From assembly GCA_035650655.1 (NCBI GenBank), contig DASRHG010000049.1:1-55505 (forward strand): 55,505 nucleotides of DNA. Reading direction: 5' to 3'. The notes under the pieces are model-generated. The model was given only the letters and a program-made list of their open reading frames with translations. It did not search any database and was not told the origin of the DNA. The translations under genes and the position numbers were made by a program. Each line of letters begins with the position of its first letter. The stretch's first letter is position 1. Shown piece by piece: positions 10,233-17,079 of the stretch. Source of the DNA: DASRHG01 sp035650655 (GTDB lineage: Bacteria > Desulfobacterota > Binatia > DP-6).

Positions 10233-10592
10233 ATGCCGAGACGGTTGCCTGACGCGTTCGCGGAGCTGGAGCGGTTCGTCGACGCCTGGGCGCTGCCGAG
10301 CGAGACGGCGCGCAGCCGCAAGCGGCTCGCGAGCACCATGGACGAGATCCAGGCCTTCTACGACGCCATGCTCCCGAAGGGCGAAGCGATCCTCGCGCAC
10401 TTGGCGGCCGCCGGGGACCCGGCGACGGACGCGGACCTGCCGGAGGAGACGCGGACGCTCTTCCGTCTCATGCTCTCGCTCGCCGAGGTGGCGCCCGCGG
10501 TCGAGATCTTCCGGCAGCCCGGCGTCATCGACGGCCTCGAGGCCGCGCGCTTCGTCCCCGATCACGAATCGGCGGACTGGAAGGCTCGCTGA
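10233..10592 (+). CDS. Small protein of unknown function downstream of Rieske oxygenase
   Basis: The protein has 119 residues, is soluble and mainly predicted helical, with acidic and Leu/Ala-rich stretches, no signal peptide and no metal motif. Six bp separate it from the oxygenase stop, so it is almost surely cotranscribed and probably translationally coupled. The pattern ELERFVDAWALPSE followed by ST.DEIQAFYDAMLP feels like a conserved family, but I cannot name it. It might be an accessory or stability factor for the oxygenase (inference). Trp and charged residues near the C-terminus (ESADWKAR) are distinctive. Confidence 0.7.
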   Translation: MPRRLPDAFAELERFVDAWALPSETARSRKRLASTMDEIQAFYDAMLPKGEAILAHLAAAGDPATDADLPEETRTLFRLMLSLAEVAPAVEIFRQPGVIDGLEAARFVPDHESADWKAR

Positions 10593-10740
10593 AGCGCCCC
10601 TCGACCCGCGCGCATCCGGGAGGCGACCGCACGCGCGATCGCGCCCGCGTGAGCGGCTCGGGCGCCGTCGCGCTCGCTTTCCCGCGCGGACGGCGACGGG
10701 TACAAGGAGGCGAACCGGACCAGGCACGGAAGGAGACCCC

Positions 10741-11556
10741 ATGACGGGAAGACGGGCGGGATGGACGGTCGCGGCGAGCGCGTGCGCCCTCGCGTGCGCG
10801 GCGCCGGCTCGCGCCGGCGTGACGCTCGTCTCCGAGTTCGCCGCGACGGGGCAGACGCCGCGCCAGGCGAAGTCGTTCGTCGGCACGGACCGCGTGCGCG
10901 TGGAGACGGCGAGCAACGACGTCATCATCTTCCGCGGGGACCGCGACCTCATGTGGATCCTCCGCCCGAAGGACCACACCTACGTCGAGATGAACCGCGA
11001 TTCGATGAAGGCGTTGCGGCAGCAGATGGACGCCGCGATGGCGAAGATGAAGGCGGAGATCGAGAAGCTGCCCCCGGAGCAGCGTGCGCGGATCGAGAAG
11101 ACGATGAAGGAGCGCGGGCTCGACACCCCGGGCATCGAACGCGCGGAGGAGCCCGTGAAGGTCGAGCCGACCGGACGGAGCGACGTCGTCGGCGGCCTCG
11201 CCTGTCGCGAGCTCGAGGTGTACCGGCGCGCCGCCAAGCAGTACGAGGTCTGCGTCGCCGACTGGCAGACCGCCGGCGTCACGAAGGACGACCTCGCGGC
11301 GCTGCGGAAGGTGGGCTCCTGGCAGGACGAGATACGCAGCGGCACGCCGCTCGCCGTGGGCGGCGCCGCCCGGGGCGACGACGCGATGAAGCTCATGGAC
11401 CGTCTCGACGGCGTCCCCGTCCGCGTGCGCGGATTCCGCGAAGGCAAGGCCGCGTCCGAGATGCGCGTCACGAAGATCGAGAAGACCGGGCTCGACGCGA
11501 CGCTGTTCGACGTCCCCCCGGGCTACCGGATGAAGACGATCGGCGGCACGCGCTGA
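10741..11556 (+). CDS. Exported DUF4412-like protein
   Basis: The protein has 271 residues. Its N-terminus is a clear signal peptide ending near ARAG (about residue 25), so the mature protein is periplasmic. The body resembles DUF4412: an initial beta region (KSFVGTDRVRVET), ILRPKDHTYVEM, a charged helical stretch rich in Met/Lys/Glu (~residues 87-130), and a second beta region with a CxxxxVY-type block and two cysteines (CRELEVY, YEVCVADW). AAGGAG lies 8 bp before ATG 10741. A TACAAG element at 10701 is a possible -10. The role is unknown; such proteins are thought to be LolA-like envelope proteins. Confidence 0.8.
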   Translation: MTGRRAGWTVAASACALACAAPARAGVTLVSEFAATGQTPRQAKSFVGTDRVRVETASNDVIIFRGDRDLMWILRPKDHTYVEMNRDSMKALRQQMDAAMAKMKAEIEKLPPEQRARIEKTMKERGLDTPGIERAEEPVKVEPTGRSDVVGGLACRELEVYRRAAKQYEVCVADWQTAGVTKDDLAALRKVGSWQDEIRSGTPLAVGGAARGDDAMKLMDRLDGVPVRVRGFREGKAASEMRVTKIEKTGLDATLFDVPPGYRMKTIGGTR

Positions 11557-11573
11557 CGCCGCATCGCACCTGA

Positions 11574-11984
11574 CGCAGCGGCGCGGGGGCGAAGGGCGCG
11601 GGGGCGAAGCTCACGGGCCGGCTCACGCTCGTGCCGAACCCGCCCCTGGCGGACGGGTCGGCCTGCGACGCGGTCTGCCACGCGCACGCCGACCTGTTCG
11701 CGCGCGAGGTCCTGCCGCAGGTCTTCTCGACGTGCGCGTCCTGCCACGTCGCCGGCGGACAGGCCGAGGCCGCGCGCTTCCGGGTCGACCTCGGCGATCC
11801 GCTCGCGACCGCACGGGCCGTCGCGGCCTTCGTCGACTCGGCGAACCCGACCGCGTTGCGCGTCCGCGAGAAGCCGCTCCTCGTCCTGCCCCACGGCGGC
11901 GGGCAGCAGCTCACGCCGGGGAGCGCGCCCGACGCGCTCCCCGAGCAGTGGCTCGACCTCATCGCCGCTGCGCACTGCAACTGA
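11574..11984 (+). pseudogene. C-terminal remnant of a cytochrome c-like exported protein
   Basis: The frame opens right after a TGA at 11571 and contains no signal peptide. The only plausible start is GTG 11631, without a ribosome binding site. The protein-like part contains CASCH (a CXXCH heme site), a CDAVCH block, and a C-terminal half (PHGGGQQ, QWLDLIAAAHC) recalling the heme tails of larger Deltaproteobacterial surface proteins. A CXXCH protein needs export for heme attachment, yet no export signal is encoded, so this looks like the tail of a larger gene that lost its front. A short intact gene cannot be fully excluded. Confidence 0.5.
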
Positions 11985-12048
11985 CGCGCGACGCGCCTCG
12001 GACCTTCGGACGACGTCCGAACGGCCGAGGTGACGGAGAAAAAGGAGC

Positions 12049-12219
12049 GTGGTACGCGTCGCGCCCGTGGCGAGTCCCGGGGCCCCGACGCCGAACGGCG
12101 ACCACTCCGCGAGCCGCGCCGACGATCTCGGGACGGGCCTCGGCACCGTCGACGTCGCGACGTTCGTCGGCCTCGCCACCACGACGCCGCCGACGACCAC
12201 CGTCACGGGCTGCGGGTGA
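12049..12219 (+). other. Possible coding remnant ending in a Thr-Pro tail
   Basis: This 57-codon frame runs from GTG 12049 (or 12067) to TGA 12217-12219. Its C-terminus is Thr/Pro-rich (ATTTPPTTTVTGCG), as in the linkers of exported proteins of this genome. The stop overlaps the GTG at 12216 in a GTGA configuration typical of real gene junctions here. AAAGGAG at 12041-12047 is too close to GTG 12049 for a normal site. I read it as the tail of a degraded exported-protein gene. Confidence 0.28.
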
Positions 12220-13228
12220 GCCGCCTGGTCCGCGGCTCGCCGTCCTCCTCCTCGCCGGCGCGCTCGTCCGGGGCGCGCCGGCGCGCGCGGACGTCTGCGA
12301 CGGCACGAACGACGCCGCGCCGTGCGACGACGGCGACCTCTGCACGACCGGCGACGCGTGCCGGGGCGGCGCGTGCGTCGGGACGCCGCGCGTCTGCGTC
12401 GCGCTCGATCAGTGTCACGACGCCGGCTCCTGCGACCCGTCGACCGGGGTCTGCTCGAACCCCGCGAAGCCGAGCAGCGCGGCGTGCGACGACGGCGACG
12501 CGTGTACCGCGGCCGACGGCTGCCGGGCCGGCGTGTGCACGGGCACGCCCGTCGCCGGCTGCTGCCTCGCCGACGCCGACTGCGCCGACGAGGCGTCCTG
12601 CACCGTCGATCGCTGCGTCGACCGAGCGTGCGTCCACGTCGCCGTCGACGCCCGGTGCGGTGGAGCGGGCGAATGTACGGCGCCCGCCTGCGCGCCCGAC
12701 GACCCGCGCGCCGGCCCGGACGGCTGCGTCGCACGCGCGCGGCACGAAGGGGAGTACTGCACCGAGGACGCGGACCCATGCACGAGCGACGTCTGCCGCG
12801 CGGGGACCTGCGTGCACGAGCCGGACGAGAGCGGCCCCGCGTGCCCGGCGCTCCTCGATCCCTTCCGCATGGCGCTCGCACTCGGCGCGCGGGCTGCGGA
12901 CGCCGAGCCCGCGCTCGCGGCGCAGGTACGGAGCGACCTCCAGGCGGCCGGCGTGACCCTCGGCGGCAGGCTCGTCGCCGCGTCGACCCCCGGCGCGACG
13001 CGCGATCCCGTCGTCCGCGCCCGGCTCGCGCTCGGCCTCCTCCACGGGACCCCGGCGGAGCTGCGCGGTTTCATCGCGAGCATCGCGCAGGCGCGGCGGC
13101 GGCGCCTCGTCGGCCGCTCCTTCGCGGCGGCGCTCCGGCGCGAGGGGCGCGCGATGCTCCGCGGCACCCAGCGGCTCCGCGCGCGGCTCCGCCGTCTCAC
13201 CACGCGCACCGAGCGCTTCGCGAAGTGA
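12216..13228 (+). CDS. Secreted Cys-rich repeat protein with apparent frameshift at the start
   Basis: The frame ending at 13228 reads a signal-peptide core (LAVLLLAGALVRGAPARA) at 12236-12290, then about four Cys-rich units of the form CDDGD.CT..D.C..G.C, then a C-terminal Arg-rich helical region with no cysteine. No ATG/GTG/TTG start exists in that frame before the signal peptide. The natural start GTG 12216 (overlapping the previous TGA as GTGA) reads SRLVRGS and then runs off in another frame, so a one-base indel lies around 12235-12245. The repeats resemble calcium-binding-like Cys-rich surface repeats common in Myxococcota and Deltaproteobacteria. Function unknown; sequencing error or real lesion unresolved. 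Confidence 0.6.
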
Positions 13229-13350
13229 CGCCGCCCGCGGGGCGAAGGCGCACCGCCCCGGGAGCAGTGCGCACCGAGGCGTGCGGCCGCGAACGGGGCG
13301 CGGTGTCGTCGTGATTGACGGCGCCGTTCGGCGCGGGGCACGTGGCGTGC

Positions 13351-13800
13351 ATGAAGAAGACCCGGCTTGCGGTCACGATGGCGGCGACGGTCCTCACCCT
13401 CGCGTGGGGCAGCGCGCCGGCCGAGACCCGGAAGGCGGCAACGAAGCCTGCCGGCACGGTCCGACTCGAAGCGAAGCAGGTCGCCGCCGGCGTCGGGTGG
13501 GAGTGGGGGAACGGCACGCTCACCTACCAGGGCAAGAAGCACCCCTTCAAGATCAGCGGTCTCACGGCGGTCGGCGCCGGGGCGTCGCGCATCGAGGCGT
13601 CGGGGGAAGTCTACGACCTGAAGAAGCTCAGCGACTTCGACGGCACGTACACCGCGATCGCGGCGAGCGGCACGGCCGGCGGCGGTGCCGGCGTGTCGAC
13701 GATGCGCAACGTGAACGGCGTGCGCATCACCCTCCATTCGGCGACGCAGGGGCTGTCGTTCCAGGTCGGCCCGGAGGGCATGAAGGTCGACCTCGAGTGA
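13351..13800 (+). CDS. Exported protein of unknown function, ~149 residues
   Basis: ATG 13351 begins a textbook signal peptide (MKKTRLAVTMAATVLTLAWG, cleavage near APA-E). The mature protein is small, Gly-rich and likely all-beta, with the conserved-looking blocks GVGWEWGNGTLTYQGK, SGEVYDLKKLSDFDGTYTA and a Gly-rich GTAGGGAGV. This resembles a family of periplasmic proteins distantly like EipA/DUF1134, but I am not certain of the assignment. It stands alone between a damaged Cys-rich gene and the broken ArnT-like gene. Earlier in-frame codons from 13315 are not protein-like. Confidence 0.75.
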   Translation: MKKTRLAVTMAATVLTLAWGSAPAETRKAATKPAGTVRLEAKQVAAGVGWEWGNGTLTYQGKKHPFKISGLTAVGAGASRIEASGEVYDLKKLSDFDGTYTAIAASGTAGGGAGVSTMRNVNGVRITLHSATQGLSFQVGPEGMKVDLE

Positions 13801-13858
13801 CGAGGCCGCCGGGCGCGCCCTGACCTTCCTGGACTCGCGGAGCGGAACGGTGAATTGA

Positions 13859-15565
13859 GCCGGGAGGCGCCGCGGGTGCGCCCGCCTCGTCGACCGTGCC
13901 GCCGTCTCGCACCGCCACGCGGTCGCATCCCTCGTCCTGCTCGCCCTCGTCGCCTTCCTGCCTGGCTTCGTCCGGATCCCGCCGGTCGACCGCGACGAGG
14001 CGCGCTTCGCGCAATCCGCGAAGCAGATGGTCCTGTCGGGCGACTGGGTCGACATCCGATTCCAGGAGGAGGTCCGCTACCGGAAGCCGGTCGGGATCTA
14101 CTGGGCGCAGGCGGCGGTGGTGAGCGCGGCCGCGTTGCTCGGCCTGCCGAACGCCACGACGTCGATCTGGCTCTACCGCGTTCCCCCGCTGAGCGGTGCC
14201 GTCGGGGCCATGCTGCTCACGTATTGGACGGCATTGGCGCTCGTTTCCCGGCGCGCCGCCGTCCTCGCCGCCGCCATGATGGCCGCCTCCGTCCTGCTGG
14301 GCGTCGAGGCGCGGCTCGCCACGACCGACGCCATGCTGTTGCTCGCCGTCGTCGCAGCGATGGGCACGCTCGCCCGCGCGTACGGTGCGGGCCCGGAGGG
14401 TGCACCGGCCCGAGCACCCGGTCCGCGCGTGGCGGCGACCTTCTGGGTCGCCCTCGCGGGCGGCGTGCTCCTCGAGGGGCCCGTCATCCTCGTGGTCGTC
14501 GGGCTCACCGTCGCGACGCTCGCGGCGGCGGACCGGTCGGTGCGGTGGGCGGCCCGCCTGCGACCGCTCGCGGGGATCGCGACGTTCGCCGTCCTCGTCC
14601 TCCCGTGGTTCCTCGCGATCACGCGCCGTGCCGGCGACGTCTTCTTCGAGTCGATGGCGAAGGACGCGCTCGCGCGGGCGCTCGTCGCGAGGGAAGCCCA
14701 CGGCGCGCCCCCGGGCACGTACCTTCTCCTGTTCTGGGCGACGTTCTGGCCCGGCGCGGCGGTCGCCGGCTCGGCGGCCCCGAGCGTCTGGGCGAGCCGG
14801 CGAGAGCCGGCGACCCGCTCGCGTGGCTCGTGCCGTCCTGGATCGTCTTCGAGCTCGCGGTGACGAAGCTGCCGCACTACGTGCTGCCGCTCTACCCCGC
14901 CGTCGCCATCCTCGTCGCGCGCGCGATCGACGGTGGGCGTCTCGCGGCCGGTCCCTGGCTCGTGCGCGCGACGGCGTGGTGGCTCGCGTTTCCGCTGCTC
15001 GTCATGGCGGGGGGAGGGGCCGCGGCGCTCGCCCTCCACGCGCGGCCTCCGCCGGCCGCGTGGGCGTTCGCCGCCGCGGCGGTCGTCGCCGGCTTCTTCG
15101 CCCGGCGGGCGCTCGTTTCCGTGGGCGCGGAACCGGCGCTCGCACGCGCGATCGCCGCGTCCATCCTCCTCGGCGCTGCGACCCACGCGTCAGACACGCA
15201 GAGCGTACTCGAGGCCTCGCGATCCCGGCTCTCGACGTCCTCTTCCCGAGCGCGACGGCCGCCCGCATCGTCCGGAGCGGCGGGTGCGCGCGGCCGCGGG
15301 CGGCGGCGGTCGGGTACGAGGAGCCGAGCCTCGTCTTCCTCCTCGGGACGGAGACGCGGATGACCGACGCCCGCGGTGCCGTGGACTTCCTGCACGAGGG
15401 GCCGTGTCGGTTCGCCCTCGTGGAAGCGCGGCACGACGCGGCGTTCAGACGGCGGGCCGCGGCGGTCGGGCTCCGTCCTTCGCCCGTCGGCCGGGCCGAA
15501 GGCATCCGGATCGTCAACGGCCGACGAGTCGAGATGTCGATCTACCGCTCGCGACCTCCGCCTGA
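13859..15565 (+). pseudogene. ArnT-like (GT39/GT83) glycosyltransferase, multiply frameshifted
   Basis: The parts of a lipid-linked-sugar glycosyltransferase of the ArnT/dolichyl-phosphate-mannose type are present in order but in three frames. Frame A (to ~14810) carries the N-terminal membrane segments, the catalytic DRDEARFAQ loop and RYRKPVGIYW. Frame B (~14810-15200) carries LAWLVPSWIVFELAVTKLPHYVLPLYP and further membrane helices. Frame C (~15200-15560) carries the C-terminal domain (LDVLFPSATAARIV, GYEEPSLVFLLGT, GPCRFALVEA). No start codon lies in frame A; GTG 13876 in another frame may be the original start, implying one more shift. Such genes normally encode 550-600 residues that glycosylate lipid A or other lipids. 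Either a decayed gene or consensus errors. Confidence 0.75.
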
Positions 15566-15639
15566 CGGACGGCGACGTCCCCCGACCGCGGCGCGACCCG
15601 CGACTGCCGGCGCGAGCCGAGCCGCCGAGCGCGGTCCCC

Positions 15640-16032
15640 TTACGCGAAGGAGGCGCGCGAGCGGGCGTGGCTCGCCGGACAGTCCCGCACGAGCAGCGCC
15701 CGGACCGCGTCGGGGTCGACGGGCTTCGCGAGCAGGTGGCACCCGCGCGCCGTGTCGTCCTCGGCGGCCTCGCTCCCGGGCGCGCGCGCGACGACGGCCG
15801 GGAGACGGCGCGTCCGGTCGGTCGCGAGGATCGGGAGCGCGGCTGCGCCGGCGGGCGGCGCGTCGACGACGATCAGGCAGAAGCCCGCGTCCGCACGCAG
15901 CGCGTCGAGCGCGGCCTCCGAGCTTCGAGCGGGGACGACCGCGATGCCGCGGAGGGCGAGGAGGTACGTGAGGCCTTCGCGGTCGCGATCGTCGGTCGCG
16001 AGAAGGAGGACGCGGTGCTGGTGACGTTCCAT
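15640..16032 (-). CDS. Single-domain response regulator (receiver)
   Basis: The protein has 130 residues and consists of one receiver domain. Acidic pocket residues Asp14/Asp15, the phospho-acceptor Asp57 (LIVVD) and the Lys of LLAKP are visible. The Thr/Ser usually following beta-4 is replaced by Ala-Arg (VVARAPG), so switching may be atypical. The start ATG 16032 is chosen because the open frame upstream (to 16395) is Arg/Pro-rich and not protein-like. No output domain or kinase is nearby, so it probably acts through protein contacts. It converges on the broken ArnT-like gene. Confidence 0.8.
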   Translation of the reverse strand: MERHQHRVLLLATDDRDREGLTYLLALRGIAVVPARSSEAALDALRADAGFCLIVVDAPPAGAAALPILATDRTRRLPAVVARAPGSEAAEDDTARGCHLLAKPVDPDAVRALLVRDCPASHARSRASFA

Positions 16033-16418
16033 GCGCCATCCCGACCCGCCCCACCGGCCGACGACGGACGGACCGGCGTCCGAGCCGAGCGGACCGAAGC
16101 GTGGTCGCGGCCCGAACGCCGGCGTCGCTGCCCTACGGGCTGCCTCCTCCCTACGCGCGCGACGTGCTCCCGCACGTCGCGCGTTGTGAGGATGGGCGGC
16201 GCAAAAGACGGGGAGAACGTCGGTGAAGCCGCGCGACGAGCGGCGCCGCGCTCCGAAGGGGGGTCCCGATGGGATGCACGATCGCCGGCAGCACGGCGCC
16301 AGGTCACGCGGAAATGGCCCAGATCGCCGACGGAGAGCGCGGGGACCCTCACGAGGCGCGGCCACGGTCAGCGGTCGTCGCGCCCGCGGTGGCACGGTGT
16401 CGGCCCGAGTGACGAAGG
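16033..16418. other. Gene-poor interval between receiver gene and tRNA-Arg
   Basis: These 386 bp hold no convincing gene. They include the upstream region of the leftward receiver gene and the sequence downstream of the leftward tRNA. The only clear structure is the perfect 12-bp inverted repeat at 16156-16183. Confidence 0.5.
16156..16183. repeat. Perfect 12-bp inverted repeat with 4-nt loop
   Basis: Arms CGCGCGACGTGC and GCACGTCGCGCG flank TCCC. It lies ~120 bp upstream of the receiver gene and ~235 bp downstream of the tRNA 3' end, both leftward. It has no T tract on either side. It could be a factor-independent-like terminator for the tRNA transcript or an operator for the receiver gene. 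Confidence 0.6.
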
Positions 16419-16492
16419 CGCGCCCGCCCCGACTCGAACGGGGGACCTGCAGGTTCGAAGCCTGACGCTCTATCCAGCTGAGCTACGGGCGC
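16419..16492 (-). tRNA. tRNA-Arg (anticodon UCG)
   Basis: The 74-nt cloverleaf folds on the minus strand. The acceptor stem is GCGCCCG/CGGGCGC with G73, the D arm GCTC/GAGC, and the anticodon arm TCAGG/CCTGC with loop CTTCGAA, giving anticodon UCG that reads CGA. The T arm CCCCG-TTCGAGT-CGGGG is canonical. One T-C mismatch closes the outer end of the anticodon stem. The 3' CCA is not encoded. Confidence 0.96.
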
Positions 16493-16593
16493 GTAACGCT
16501 CGACCCCCTTAGCGCGGCGGGCCGCCGCAGTCGAGGGGCGACGGCGCGCGCCCTCTCTTGCTCCACGGCGGCGATTCGGCCAGAGGGGGCGAC

Positions 16594-16980
16594 ATGCCGA
16601 CCTTCCTCACGCGCTACGAGGCACAGCTCTACGCGGCCCTCCGCATCATCACGGGGTTTCTCTTCCTGTGGCACGGGATGCAGAAGCTCTTCGGCTTCCC
16701 GGGCACGATGCCGCCCGGCGTGCCGGCGTTCATCGTGTGGATCGCCGGACCCATCGAGCTCGGGTGTGGAGTGCTGGTCATGCTCGGCCTGTTCACGAGG
16801 CCGGCCGCGCTCCTCGCGAGCGGCCTCATGGCGTTCGCGTACTGGATGGCCCACGGGACGAGGGCGCTGCTGCCGATCCTGAACGAGGGCGAGCTCGCTG
16901 TGATCTACTGCTTCGTGTTCCTCTTCATCGCCGCGCGCGGGTCCGGCGTGTGGAGCGTCGACGCGTCGCTCGAGCGCTGA
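16594..16980 (+). CDS. DoxX-family membrane protein
   Basis: The protein has 128 residues and four hydrophobic segments. The first contains the family-typical ALRIITGFLFLWHGMQKLFG, and a later one GPIELGCGVLVMLGLFTRPAALL. DoxX/DoxD-type inner-membrane proteins are linked to quinone or redox functions, but the specific role is not known. ATG 16594 is chosen over the upstream 16558 because it follows an AGAGGGGG run. The gene stands alone between the tRNA and a strong terminator-like hairpin shared with the convergent gene at 17080. Confidence 0.88.
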   Translation: MPTFLTRYEAQLYAALRIITGFLFLWHGMQKLFGFPGTMPPGVPAFIVWIAGPIELGCGVLVMLGLFTRPAALLASGLMAFAYWMAHGTRALLPILNEGELAVIYCFVFLFIAARGSGVWSVDASLER

Positions 16981-17029
16981 GCGACGCGCGCGATCCAGGG
17001 GCCGCCGCCCGCCGCGCGCGGAGGCGGGA

Positions 17030-17066
17030 GAAGGGCGTGCGCGCGTTCGACGCGCGCACGCCCTTC
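17030..17066. terminator. Bidirectional terminator-like hairpin, 16-bp perfect stem
   Basis: GAAGGGCGTGCGCGCG pairs perfectly with its complement around loop TTCGA. It lies exactly between the convergent doxX-like gene (stop 16980) and the surface protein gene (stop 17080). There is no T-rich tail in either direction; the AAGGG/CCCTT outer pairs leave only a short one. A strong GC stem between convergent genes is best read as a shared terminator. Confidence 0.75.
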
Positions 17067-17079
17067 CGTCGGTCGGGGG

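Noticed and set aside
13336..13350. GGCACG-TGGC-GTGC resembling a sigma-54 promoter before the gene at 13351
   Set aside because: The -12 element abuts the start codon, so transcription would begin inside the gene, and the -12 lacks the TTGC core.
16558..16593. Upstream start for the DoxX gene
   Set aside because: ATG 16594 follows a purine-rich ribosome binding site and matches the usual family length.
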